A stretch of DNA of 17,305 nt from Methanolinea sp. UBA473 (GCA_002509495.1 DAEV01000010.1:810-18114); one strand, 5' to 3'. Counted from the first letter of the stretch, positions 1 through 7,744 are shown. The notes: generated by a model from the letters alone, not told the origin. Program-made: numbers and translations.

Positions 1-22
1 GGTTCGAATCCGCCCGGGGGTA
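1..22 (+). tRNA. 3' end of a tRNA gene (partial)
   Basis: The window opens inside a T-arm. Bases 3-9 are a canonical T-loop (TTCGAAT), preceded by GG and followed by CC, as in positions 52-62 of a tRNA. Bases 10-14 complete the 3' T-stem, 15-21 the 3' acceptor strand, and A22 is the likely discriminator base. CCA is not encoded. The anticodon lies outside the window, so the isoacceptor cannot be named. The T-rich run directly after it agrees with this being the gene end. Confidence 0.75.
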
Positions 23-33
23 TTTCGTTTTTT
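23..33 (+). terminator. T-rich terminator after the tRNA
   Basis: A TTTCG stretch followed by six T directly follows the predicted tRNA end. Runs of T in the non-template strand are the usual archaeal termination signal. No hairpin is needed or seen. Confidence 0.55.
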
Positions 34-78
34 CCCGGACTTCCAATAGGATAAGCCGTGTCCCGGCAGATCCAGGAT

Positions 79-125
79 GTGTTCGTTCCGGTTGAACTAA
101 AGGTAAAAAAAGAATCAGCGAACAC
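79..125 (+). promoter_or_regulatory. Weak promoter region inside a 7-bp inverted repeat
   Basis: A perfect inverted repeat (GTGTTCG at 79-85, CGAACAC at 119-125) flanks an A-rich stretch near 101-112. That stretch sits about 25-30 nt before the GTG start at 135, where a TATA element would fall for a leaderless transcript. It is A-rich but a poor TATA match. The repeat could be an operator or chance. Confidence 0.25.
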
Positions 126-134
126 TCTTGAATT

Positions 135-626
135 GTGGTCTTTGTGATCCAACCGACAATTGTAACGTGGATCCTGATCGTCTTCGGGTTTGTTACCTGC
201 GGACCGCTTTTCTATGCCCAGGGAATCATGATCCTTCGTCCGCAGAGCAGAGCCGCGAAAGACCTGGTGGTCGGGAAGGACATGGACTGGCGCGACAGGA
301 CTCATTTCACCTCATCTGTGGGAGGGGCGTTTGCGGACTGGATCGTCGTGGCGCCCCTGCTGGTCACCGGGACGATCGGGGTCCTTTTAGGCACCGTCTG
401 GGGGTACCTGCTGTACGCCGCTTCGGGAGCCATCATGCTGTATATCAACGTCATCCTCTGGTTCCAGGAGAAGGAGTACGTCTATCCTGTTACCGGACCA
501 CTGGCCTACTACACGTATTACTGGGGTGATTTTATGTACTGGGGGACGGCAGCGGTCATGTATGCACTGCCCGGGTCAATGGGGTCAATTTTTAATCGGG
601 GAGATGGAACAGGGAACGTGAATTGA
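135..626 (+). CDS. Four-helix integral membrane protein, unknown function
   Basis: A 163-residue hydrophobic protein with about four membrane segments (roughly residues 7-30, 66-86, 88-110 and 122-145). A charged loop with a KDMDWRDR motif lies between helices 1 and 2, and an EKEYVYP motif between helices 3 and 4. The GTG at 135 is chosen; an in-frame GTG at 144 is an alternative, and neither has a clear ribosome binding site. I do not recognise a characterised family. It heads a run of three membrane-protein genes with gaps of 16 and 9 nt, which suggests an operon and possibly a small membrane complex; the complex is inference. Confidence 0.8.
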   Translation: MVFVIQPTIVTWILIVFGFVTCGPLFYAQGIMILRPQSRAAKDLVVGKDMDWRDRTHFTSSVGGAFADWIVVAPLLVTGTIGVLLGTVWGYLLYAASGAIMLYINVILWFQEKEYVYPVTGPLAYYTYYWGDFMYWGTAAVMYALPGSMGSIFNRGDGTGNVN

Positions 627-642
627 GGAGCGGGAAAACAGA

Positions 643-807
643 ATGGATCAGATCTTGCTCTATGCGGGGATCATCACCGGTGTGCTCGTCCTCGTGGTGG
701 GATTCGGGTTCCACTGGATCGGGCAGTTGATCTCCCTCACTGACAGGGAACTGGCCGTCCGGATCGGGATCTGGGAGAAGGAGATGCCACCGGAATACGG
801 GGTGTAG
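643..807 (+). CDS. 54-residue single-span membrane protein
   Basis: ATG at 643 opens a 54-codon frame ending in TAG at 805-807. Residues 4-23 or so form one hydrophobic helix. A short charged tail follows (TDRELAVR, then WEKEMPPEYGV). GAGGAG at 625-630, overlapping the stop of the previous gene, is a reasonable ribosome binding site. The gene is tightly packed between two membrane-protein genes in the same direction, which is the main argument that it is real despite its size. Function unknown; it may be an accessory subunit of its neighbours. Confidence 0.7.
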   Translation: MDQILLYAGIITGVLVLVVGFGFHWIGQLISLTDRELAVRIGIWEKEMPPEYGV

Positions 808-816
808 GAGAATGCG

Positions 817-1083
817 ATGGCCGTGGCGGATGTCGCGATCGGCTGGATTTACGGGATTGCCGGGGCGGGCCTTGTCCTTTCTGCCTCGTGGGGCTTCCGG
901 CTGGCGTGGGTCCCCGGGATCGTCCTGATCTACCACAGCATCAGTTTCCGGTGCTGGACCGCGAACCAGAGGAAGGCGGGCCACCCGCTTCAATTTACAA
1001 GGGAACCTGCGAGGACCGGGTGGTTTGCGGCGAACTTCATCACCGGGGCGCTCGCGGTTCTCGTTGCCTGGACCGCGGGCTGA
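817..1083 (+). CDS. Small membrane protein, third gene of the cluster
   Basis: An 88-residue protein with two or three hydrophobic segments (about 8-22, 28-42 and 67-85), separated by a basic loop around residues 45-66 (CWTANQRKAGHP). TAGGAG at 805-810 overlaps the stop of the 54-residue gene and supplies a Shine-Dalgarno sequence 6 nt before the ATG, so the genes are probably translationally coupled. I do not recognise the family. It has the same high GC3 as neighbouring genes. Confidence 0.75.
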   Translation: MAVADVAIGWIYGIAGAGLVLSASWGFRLAWVPGIVLIYHSISFRCWTANQRKAGHPLQFTREPARTGWFAANFITGALAVLVAWTAG

Positions 1084-1103
1084 TAAATTTGTTGTCAGGG
1101 TTT

Positions 1104-1157
1104 CCAGGACAGGAGCCTGGCATGGGGATAAGGCGGCAACCCCCATAGGGATAAATT
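1104..1157 (+). promoter_or_regulatory. Hairpins followed by a TATA box for the 1181 gene
   Basis: Two short inverted repeats, CCAGG/CCTGG (1104-1108 with 1116-1120) and ATGGGG/CCCCAT (1122-1127 with 1141-1146), lie between the genes. GATAAATT at 1150-1157 follows. Its centre is about 27 nt upstream of the ATG at 1181, the spacing expected for a leaderless archaeal transcript. The hairpins might end the upstream operon, but no T-run follows them. Confidence 0.45.
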
Positions 1158-1180
1158 CACGGACCCTCCAGAATTAGTCT

Positions 1181-2617
1181 ATGGCGAATGGCGATCGTGA
1201 CACAGTCCGCCTCCTGTATTTTTTCGCATCCATGGTTCCGCCGGCCCTGATCGCCCTCTTTTATATCGGCGGGTTCGGGAGAACCGTCATCTTCTGGGAC
1301 GAATGGAGGATGGTGGGCCTCTACGAGAAGATGGAGACCGGGGTCCTTACCTTCGGAGACCTCTTCGCCCAGCTCAACGAGCACAGGTTGCTCTTTCCCA
1401 GGATGATCCTGCTGGGGATCGAACATCTCACGCAGTTCAATACGACCGCCGAAATGTACTGCTCCTGGGCCGTGATGTGCGCAATTCTCGGTGTCGCCTT
1501 CCTGATGTGGCGTGATACGTTCGGGACGTCCGGAAGGTCCCTCCTGTATTTTCTCCCCGTCCCCTGGCTTGTATTCTCCCTCCGGCAGTGGGAAAACCTC
1601 CTGTTCGGGTTCCAGCTGGTATATTACTTCTTTGTGCTGACCGTGATCCTCGCACTGTATTTCCTGAACCGCACCGACCGCGTTTCCGGGGCCATTGCGA
1701 TCGCATTCGCGGGGATCGCCTCATTCTCCAACCTCCTGGGCCTGCTGGTATGGCCGGCAGGTCTCCTCCTCATCGTCCTCAATAAGAAAGGTAAGGCATG
1801 GATCTCCGCCTGGATCTCTGCCGCACTGGTCTGTATCGTCCTGTATTTTTACGGGTGGCAGAGGGTAGGGCAACCAAGGGTCCTGTATTTTGCAGAGCGT
1901 CCTCTCGATGCGGCTGCTTACTTTACCGCCGCCCTCGGATCTCCCCTGGGCATGGGGCCCTGGGTGAGCGGCCTTTTCCTTCTCTCCGTCGTCCTCGGGG
2001 TGTTCATCGGGATCGCCAGCATCGTACTCGTGGTTTCGCTGGCACGATCCCGCCGGATCCCCCGGCATGCTCTCTGGATCTCGCTCCTCGCGTTCGGGTT
2101 CGGCGCCGCCCTCGTGCTCGCGGCAGGCCGGGGAGGATACGGCGTCGACCAGGCGGTCAGCTCCCGGTATGTCACCTACCTCCTCCCGGGGATCCTTGCG
2201 TTCTATGTCCTCTGCTGCATCTGCCACCAGGAAAAGGTCCCCCAACTCATCCCGGAATCTCTCCTCTTCCGGGGCGTCGTGATCGTGCTGATCCTCGGGC
2301 TGTCCGCCGGAATGATCGAGGGGGTCGTAATGGGATACAAAATACGGCAGGAACGGGATGAGATGAGCTGCGTGCTGCTGGATTACAGGAATGCCGATGA
2401 TACGCACCTTGCACGGCTCTACCTCTCTCCCTCCTACGTGAGACAGAATGCGGCCATTCTTGAACGGTACAGGATCAATGTATTTTTCCCCGGGGAAGAG
2501 GCGGCAATTCGCCGCACGTGCGAATCCGGATCGGATCCGGAGGAGGATTTTAACCGGAACGTAATTGGGTTCAGGGACCGGGTGAACAGTTCCATCCACA
2601 GGCTGTTTCCCGGCTGA
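1181..2617 (+). CDS. Multi-pass membrane protein, possibly GT-C glycosyltransferase-like
   Basis: A 478-residue protein with about 10-11 predicted membrane helices and a soluble C-terminal tail of about 90 residues. The first extracellular loop carries a WDEWRMV motif (residues 39-45), then NEHRLLFPR (66-74), an arrangement I recall from uncharacterised membrane proteins in bacteria and archaea. An acidic pair just after the first helix, followed by many helices, is typical of GT-C glycosyltransferases that use lipid-linked sugars. A role in surface glycosylation is therefore possible but is inference. No sugar-transferase genes are adjacent. The start fits a leaderless transcript from the TATA box at 1150-1157. 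Confidence 0.8.
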   Translation: MANGDRDTVRLLYFFASMVPPALIALFYIGGFGRTVIFWDEWRMVGLYEKMETGVLTFGDLFAQLNEHRLLFPRMILLGIEHLTQFNTTAEMYCSWAVMCAILGVAFLMWRDTFGTSGRSLLYFLPVPWLVFSLRQWENLLFGFQLVYYFFVLTVILALYFLNRTDRVSGAIAIAFAGIASFSNLLGLLVWPAGLLLIVLNKKGKAWISAWISAALVCIVLYFYGWQRVGQPRVLYFAERPLDAAAYFTAALGSPLGMGPWVSGLFLLSVVLGVFIGIASIVLVVSLARSRRIPRHALWISLLAFGFGAALVLAAGRGGYGVDQAVSSRYVTYLLPGILAFYVLCCICHQEKVPQLIPESLLFRGVVIVLILGLSAGMIEGVVMGYKIRQERDEMSCVLLDYRNADDTHLARLYLSPSYVRQNAAILERYRINVFFPGEEAAIRRTCESGSDPEEDFNRNVIGFRDRVNSSIHRLFPG

Positions 2618-2626
2618 CCCCATAGA

Positions 2627-2664
2627 AATATAAATCCTGCACGCTCCCAGTCTTTCACGAGGTG
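2627..2664 (+). promoter_or_regulatory. TATA box and ribosome binding site for the methyltransferase
   Basis: AATATAAAT at 2627-2635 is a strong archaeal TATA box. Transcription should start near 2656. GAGGTG at 2659-2664, 5 nt before the ATG at 2670, matches the anti-Shine-Dalgarno. Both support separate transcription of this gene with a short leader. Confidence 0.65.
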
Positions 2665-2669
2665 TCAGG

Positions 2670-3308
2670 ATGAGACAACCCGTCGATCCCGATCAAGTGT
2701 ACCGGGATTTACCGCCGGATAGGATCCCCTGGAATATCGAAACCCCCCCGGAGGCGCTCGTCGAACTGGTCCGGAGCGGGAGAGTTGCCCCCTGCAGGGC
2801 CATCGATCTCGGGTGCGGTGCCGGCAACTATGCGGTCTGGCTTGCGGCGTCCGGGTTCGATGTCACGGGTGTCGACAGCTCTCCGGCGGCACTCCGGTTC
2901 GCACGGGAGAATGCGGAGAAACGCGGGGTTGCGTGCACGTTCATCCTGGCCGATCTCCTGGGCGACATGAGGGAAGTGACCGGGACGTTTGACTTCGCGT
3001 TTGACTGGGAAGTCCTGCACCACATCTTTCCTGCGGATCGGGACACCTATGCAGGGAACGTGTACCGTCTCCTGGACCCCGGAGCGACCTACCTCTCCGT
3101 TTCATTCTCGGAAGCGGACCCCCAGTTCGGCGGGAGGGGCAAGTACCGGGAGACCCCCCTCGGGACGGTGCTCTACTTCTCGTCCGAATCCGAGCTGGAA
3201 ACGCTGTTGTCCCCGTATTTCCAGCTGGAGGAATGCAGGACCATCCGGATCCGGGGAAAATCCGGCCCGCACTGTGCGGTATATGTCCTGGCGATCCGAC
3301 GCGGGTGA
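2670..3308 (+). CDS. Class I SAM-dependent methyltransferase
   Basis: A 212-residue soluble protein with the Rossmann-type methyltransferase motifs in order: motif I AIDLGCGAGNY (44-54), the acidic end of strand 2 in VTGVDSS (65-71), ADL (94-96), and FDWEVLHHI (111-119) in the place of motif IV and post-motif IV. Length and the N-terminal DRIPWNIETPPE segment resemble the thiopurine/tellurite-type methyltransferase-25 group, but the substrate cannot be told. It has its own promoter and a good ribosome binding site. It converges on the REC/PAS gene with only 46 nt between the stops and no obvious terminator there. Confidence 0.88.
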   Translation: MRQPVDPDQVYRDLPPDRIPWNIETPPEALVELVRSGRVAPCRAIDLGCGAGNYAVWLAASGFDVTGVDSSPAALRFARENAEKRGVACTFILADLLGDMREVTGTFDFAFDWEVLHHIFPADRDTYAGNVYRLLDPGATYLSVSFSEADPQFGGRGKYRETPLGTVLYFSSESELETLLSPYFQLEECRTIRIRGKSGPHCAVYVLAIRRG

Positions 3309-3354
3309 ACATGGGAAAAATCCCCGGTATCTCCGGGAATCCTGGCCGGAACGA

Positions 3355-4896
3355 TCAGTCCGCGCCTGCTTCCTTCGTCCTGCAGAATTCCTCTGCCCGC
3401 GGCCCGGGAGTGATGTCGTCCAGGATGACCTGGGCTCCCTTCACCGAACCGTTTTTCAGCAGTGGGGAGATATGCAGCCTGAACCGGGCAGTTTTCCCCC
3501 ACTTTGAGGTATATTCTGCCTCTTTCGTCCGTACCGGCACCCCTGTCTCCAGGGTTTTCCTGAGTCCTTCCGCGAAGCCGACCTCAACCAGCGGCGGGAA
3601 CCTCAGCAGGTTGATCTCGCGGGTCTTCTCCTCCCCAGGAGACCCGAGCAACTCCAGCATCTTCTGGTTCAGGTACGTGATCTGCCCTGCCCTGTCGCAG
3701 GTGAGGATGCCCACGGGGGCGGTTTCGGCCAGTGTCCGGTAATTCTCCTCGCTCTCGCGGAGTGCCGCTTCTGCGTTCCTGCGCTTGGTGATATCATGGA
3801 CGATGATACTGATCATCCGGCTGCCGGCCCTGTCGATGAATACACCGGATGACAGCTCGCAGGGTATCTTCGTTCCGTTTTTATGGACGAAGTCCATCTC
3901 GCCCCGGCCTTTCCAGGCCCTCCTCCGTTCCTCCAGCCCGATCAGGAAGCGCGGGGCTGTCCGGTCGACGATAAGGTCCCTGCCACCTTTACAGATCTCT
4001 TCTTCCGTGTATCCCAGGAGCTGGCATGCCGCAGGATTTGCTGCGAGTATCCTTCCGTCCGTCGTGGCCAGGAACACCGCATCGAGGCTGTGTTCGAAGA
4101 GCGAGCGGAATTTTGCCTCGCTTTCCTCGAGCACCCGTTCCGAACGCTTCTTCTCCGTCACGTCGCGGATCGTCCCGGTAAAGGCCTTTACGGAACCGTC
4201 GGGGTTTTTTACCGGGACTGCAGTAACGAGGGCATCGATGATCGTCCCATCCCTTTTTCTCCCCTGCAGCGGGAATTCTCTGACGTATCCCATTCGAACC
4301 ACGAGATCCTGGAACGGCGAACGATCCCCTTCGGATGCATACACGGCGGGAACCGGGACGTGTAAAAATTCTTCCCGGCTCTCGTACCCGAGCAGTTCCA
4401 GGATGGCGTCGTTGAAATCGATCCACTTCCCGTCCGCCGAGCAGATGTACACGGCGTCCCTGCTGGTAGTAAAAAATTCCCGGTACCTGGTCTCGCTCTC
4501 CAGGAGCGCATCCTGCAGCCTTTTTCGCTCGACCGCCCTCCGGATCATGTTCTGCAGTTCGGCGAACACAGGCAGCATCTCGATCCCTTTCTGGAGGTAG
4601 TAGTCGGCCCCGTTGTTCAGTGCGTCGATCGCAACCTTTTCCCTGCCCCGGCCGGTGAAAATAATGAACGGGAGGCGGGGGTGCATGTCCCGGACGTTCT
4701 TTAAAAATTCGATCCCGTCCATCCCCGGCATCTGGAAGTCGGATACGACGGCATCATACCCGGTCCCCCTCAGAATTTTCAATGCGTCGTTTGCCGATTC
4801 GCACGGGTCCACCCTGAATTCCCCCGTTTTTTCCAGCTGGAGCTGCACGAGGTCCAGCAGATCCGGCTCGTCATCGACGTAGAGGACAGAGATCAC
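3355..4896 (-). CDS. REC-PAS-PAS-PAS signalling protein without a kinase domain
   Basis: A 513-residue cytoplasmic protein. Residues 1-120 are a response-regulator receiver domain with acidic pair D8/D9, phospho-acceptor D53 in VVSDFQMPGMDG, T81 in IIFTGRG and K103 in LQKG. Three PAS/PAC modules follow at about 133-252, 255-375 and 378-500, each opening with a SE..YR or SEAKFR segment and the first two closing with a D(V/I)T motif and a basic run. The protein stops 13 residues after the third PAC domain (DDITPGPRAEE), with no HisKA, HATPase, GGDEF or DNA-binding domain. Such output-less proteins are common in Methanomicrobiales and may pass signals to a separate kinase. Start is GTG with no evident ribosome binding site; a T-rich element about 29 nt upstream suggests a leaderless mRNA. 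Confidence 0.9.
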   Translation of the reverse strand: MISVLYVDDEPDLLDLVQLQLEKTGEFRVDPCESANDALKILRGTGYDAVVSDFQMPGMDGIEFLKNVRDMHPRLPFIIFTGRGREKVAIDALNNGADYYLQKGIEMLPVFAELQNMIRRAVERKRLQDALLESETRYREFFTTSRDAVYICSADGKWIDFNDAILELLGYESREEFLHVPVPAVYASEGDRSPFQDLVVRMGYVREFPLQGRKRDGTIIDALVTAVPVKNPDGSVKAFTGTIRDVTEKKRSERVLEESEAKFRSLFEHSLDAVFLATTDGRILAANPAACQLLGYTEEEICKGGRDLIVDRTAPRFLIGLEERRRAWKGRGEMDFVHKNGTKIPCELSSGVFIDRAGSRMISIIVHDITKRRNAEAALRESEENYRTLAETAPVGILTCDRAGQITYLNQKMLELLGSPGEEKTREINLLRFPPLVEVGFAEGLRKTLETGVPVRTKEAEYTSKWGKTARFRLHISPLLKNGSVKGAQVILDDITPGPRAEEFCRTKEAGAD

Positions 4897-4919
4897 ACAT
4901 CATTGATTACCGCGGTGGA

Positions 4920-4930
4920 TGTAAAAAACG
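4920..4930 (-). promoter_or_regulatory. Possible TATA element for the REC/PAS gene
   Basis: Read on the minus strand this is CGTTTTTTAC, centred about 29 nt before the GTG start at 4896. The spacing is right for a leaderless transcript but the match to TATA is only fair. Confidence 0.35.
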
Positions 4931-5172
4931 TACTCCAGTTATGCTGCCCCTGTGGGGATCCGGCGAGGCTGAAATCGGGAGGATCCCGACAATCCGGATC
5001 TCTTACCTGCACGAGAGGGCGAGGGTTCTCCGGGACGTGAGATCCCCCCTGGCTGCGGATCGAAATCCAAGCACTGCGGTGGACCCTCTGGCCAGTTCTC
5101 CAATAATGGTCCTATTTCCGCATGGAACAAAGAAGAGCCGGCAGGAAAGGAACCCTTGGCCGGAAGGGCTTC
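4931..5172. other. Intergenic region, no gene seen
   Basis: Open frames in this stretch have no ribosome binding site, no recognisable motif and poor composition, and are taken as non-coding. It separates the divergent REC/PAS and decarboxylase transcription units. I see no repeat or clear hairpin here. Confidence 0.5.
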
Positions 5173-5180
5173 CTTATATA
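5173..5180 (+). promoter_or_regulatory. TATA box of the decarboxylase transcription unit
   Basis: CTTATATA is a near-consensus archaeal TATA box. Transcription would begin near 5200, leaving a leader of about 220 nt before the decarboxylase ATG at 5421. That is long for an archaeon whose other genes here have leaders of 0-40 nt. Confidence 0.55.
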
Positions 5181-5334
5181 CCGGGGCAGAACAGTTCTTG
5201 TTAGTCGCAGGGAAGTACCCTCCTTGAATCCGATGGATCCGGTCATGTTCTTTAGAAAAAGCCTGAAAAATCGCGGTGAACGAACGGACCTGGCGGGTCT
5301 TTCGAAGTCAGGACCGTACACGAGGGGGAAGGAT

Positions 5335-5424
5335 ATGAGACACGAACAGATCCTGATGTCATCCGGTACCGGGCCCTGCAGGCACCAGCCCGGTTGCAGA
5401 TCCAGGCAGGGAGCGGTAGGATGA
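5335..5424 (+). CDS. Possible 29-residue upstream ORF coupled to the decarboxylase
   Basis: ATG at 5335 is preceded by a purine-rich GGGGGAAGGAT ribosome binding site, stronger than that of the decarboxylase itself. The 29-codon frame ends in TGA at 5422-5424, overlapping the decarboxylase ATG at 5421 as ATGA. This is the classic layout for translational coupling. The frame stays open upstream to ATG 5233 (63 codons), still within the predicted transcript. The peptide has four arginines and two cysteines and no recognisable motif. It could be a leader peptide or simply a means of delivering ribosomes. Coding status is uncertain. Confidence 0.35.
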   Translation: MRHEQILMSSGTGPCRHQPGCRSRQGAVG

Positions 5425-7727
5425 ATCCTGAAGAAATTCTCACGGTTGCAGTGATCGATGACGTCCATAAGACCGACACTCCCGAGGGGAGGGCCCTCCA
5501 GCGGGTGATCTCGGGGCTCCGCGATTCGGGGCTCCGCGTGGAGGTGGCGGCCTCCCCTGCGGATGCCCGCACCACGTACTCCTCCCTCCCGGGGCTGGAC
5601 TGCATCCTGATCAACTGGAACCTCCGGGGGGAGGGTGCGTCGGCCTACCCCACCCCCGTGGAACTGGTCCGGGAAATCCGGAAGAGGAACGAGGATATCC
5701 CAATTTTCCTCATGGGGGAGCCCCCCACCGCCCCCCCGGTCACCCTCTCGATGGAGATGCTCCGCGAGATCAACGAGTATATCTGGGTGATGGAGGATAC
5801 TCCCGAGTTCATCGCAGGCCGGATCGATGCCGCGGCCAGGCGTTACCGTGAAGGGATCCTCCCCCCGTTCTTCTCGGAACTGGTGAACTTCTCCCGGGAC
5901 TACGAGTACTCCTGGCATACCCCGGGCCATACCGGGGGGACGGCGTTCCGGAAGTCCCCTGCCGGGCGGGCGTTCCATTCCTTCTTTGGCGGGCAGCTCT
6001 TCCGTTCCGACCTTTCCATCTCGGTGGCGGAGCTCGGGTCCCTTCTCGATCACTCCGGGCCCGTGGGAGCCGCGGAACGGTATGCGGCCCGGGTTTTCGG
6101 CGCAGACCACACCTACTTCGTGACCAACGGCACATCCACGGCGAACAAGATCGTATTTTCTGCCAGCGTGAGCGAGGGGGACATCGTCCTCGTAGACCGT
6201 AACAGCCATAAATCGGTGGAGCATGCCCTCATCCTCACCCGTTCCATCCCGGTCTACCTGGTCCCCACCAGGAACCGGTACGGGATCATAGGGCCCATCC
6301 GGCCCTGCGAAATGACGCCGGACGCGGTACAGAGGAAGATTGAGTCATCCCCGCTCCTCCGGTATGCGCAGGACCGGAGGCCGGTGCAGGCGGTGATCAC
6401 CAACTCCACGTACGACGGGCTCTGTTACCGTGCCGTCCGGGTGGAGGAACTCCTGGGCGGGAGCGTGGACCGGATCCTTTACGACGAGGCATGGTACGGG
6501 TACGCGAGATTCAATCCCCTGTACCGGGACCGGTTCGGCATGAGGGACGGAACGCGCTCCTCCGACGGGCCCACCATCTATGCAACCCAGTCCACCCACA
6601 AGCTGCTTGCAGCCCTCTCCCAGGCGTCCATGATCCACGTCCGGAACGGGCGGGCCCCGATCGAACATGGACGGTTCAACGAGGCGTTCATGATGCATAC
6701 CTCCACCTCGCCCCTGTACGCCATCATCGCCTCCCTCGACGTCTCGTCGAAGATGATGGAGGGGGCCTCGGGAAGGGTCCTCACCACCGAGAGCATCGAG
6801 GAGGCGATCCGGTTCCGCAGGACCATGGCACGGATCGGGCGGGAGATCGCCCGGACGAATCCCGGGGACTGGTGGTTTTCGATGTGGCAGCCGGAGGAGG
6901 TGACCGATCCGGTGTCCGGGAAGAAGATCCCGTTTGCGGACGCCCATATGGAGACGCTCCGGGACAATCCCCCGGCCTGGGTCCTGCACCCCGGAGAGAC
7001 CTGGCACGGGTTCCCGGATCTCGAGGAGGACTACTGTATGCTCGATCCCATCAAGGTAACGGTGCTTACCCCCGGAGTCCGGGAGGACGGTAGTATCGCC
7101 GATTTAGGGATCCCGGCCGTGGTGGTGGATAAATTCCTTACCTCCCGCGGGATCATCACCGAGAAATGCGGGGATTACAATATCCTCTTCCTCTTCTCCA
7201 TGGGGATCACCAAGGGGAAGTGGGGGACACTCATCACCGAATTTTTCGAGTTCAAGCGCCTCTTTGACGAGAACTCCCTCCTCGAAGAGGTATTGCCCGA
7301 ACTGGTCCGCGACTTCCCTGCCCGGTACGTCGGGATGACCCTCCCGGGCCTCGCCGCGGAGATGCACGGATTCATGCGGGATCATCGCCAGGCAACCCTC
7401 CTTTTATCGGCATTCTCCCGTCTCCCCGAGCCGGTCATCCCCGGAGGGGAGGCCTACAGGCGCCTGGTACGCGGGCAGGTCGAGCGGGTCCCGGTTGCGG
7501 AGATGGGCAACCGGATCGTGGCCACCGGTGTCGTACCCTATCCCCCGGGGATCCCCCTCCTCCTCCCCGGGGAGCGGGCGGGAGAAAGGGACGGGCCTGT
7601 CCTCCAGTATCTCCTGGCATTGCAGGAGTTCGACGACCATTTCCCGGGATTCTCCCATGAAATCCATGGCGTCAGGGAGATCGACGGGAGATATCATATT
7701 TACTGCATAAAAGAGGAATCCCGGTGA
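5421..7727 (+). CDS. adiA: PLP-dependent arginine decarboxylase, AdiA-like
   Basis: A 768-residue member of the Orn/Lys/Arg decarboxylase major family (fold type I PLP). Residues 1 to about 140 form the receiver-like wing domain. The core carries HTPGH at 166-170, DEAWYGYARFNP with PLP-ring aspartate D355, and the Schiff-base lysine K394 in QSTHKLLAALSQAS. Segments such as RNRYGIIGPI, DEAWYGYARFNP and KGKWGTL follow E. coli AdiA as I remember it more closely than lysine decarboxylase CadA/LdcC, so conversion of arginine to agmatine and CO2 is the best guess. Substrate remains inference. Length fits the family (AdiA about 755). ATG 5421 is preferred over an in-frame TTG at 5394 because it overlaps the upstream ORF stop. 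No arginine:agmatine antiporter is next to it. Confidence 0.9.
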   Translation: MNPEEILTVAVIDDVHKTDTPEGRALQRVISGLRDSGLRVEVAASPADARTTYSSLPGLDCILINWNLRGEGASAYPTPVELVREIRKRNEDIPIFLMGEPPTAPPVTLSMEMLREINEYIWVMEDTPEFIAGRIDAAARRYREGILPPFFSELVNFSRDYEYSWHTPGHTGGTAFRKSPAGRAFHSFFGGQLFRSDLSISVAELGSLLDHSGPVGAAERYAARVFGADHTYFVTNGTSTANKIVFSASVSEGDIVLVDRNSHKSVEHALILTRSIPVYLVPTRNRYGIIGPIRPCEMTPDAVQRKIESSPLLRYAQDRRPVQAVITNSTYDGLCYRAVRVEELLGGSVDRILYDEAWYGYARFNPLYRDRFGMRDGTRSSDGPTIYATQSTHKLLAALSQASMIHVRNGRAPIEHGRFNEAFMMHTSTSPLYAIIASLDVSSKMMEGASGRVLTTESIEEAIRFRRTMARIGREIARTNPGDWWFSMWQPEEVTDPVSGKKIPFADAHMETLRDNPPAWVLHPGETWHGFPDLEEDYCMLDPIKVTVLTPGVREDGSIADLGIPAVVVDKFLTSRGIITEKCGDYNILFLFSMGITKGKWGTLITEFFEFKRLFDENSLLEEVLPELVRDFPARYVGMTLPGLAAEMHGFMRDHRQATLLLSAFSRLPEPVIPGGEAYRRLVRGQVERVPVAEMGNRIVATGVVPYPPGIPLLLPGERAGERDGPVLQYLLALQEFDDHFPGFSHEIHGVREIDGRYHIYCIKEESR

Positions 7728-7744
7728 ACCGGGAAGAAAATCGC

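Noticed and set aside
1721..2623. Minus-strand 300-residue ORF opposite the multi-pass membrane protein
   Set aside because: Antisense shadow, rich in Asp/Glu/Pro/Gly, without motif or promoter.
4941..5204. Plus-strand 87-residue ORF in the intergenic region
   Set aside because: No ribosome binding site or motif, and it crosses the TATA box assigned to the decarboxylase unit.
5112..6224. Minus-strand 370-residue ORF opposite the decarboxylase
   Set aside because: Its composition (Arg, Gly, Pro, His rich) is that of an antisense shadow in GC-rich DNA; the plus strand encodes an unmistakable enzyme.
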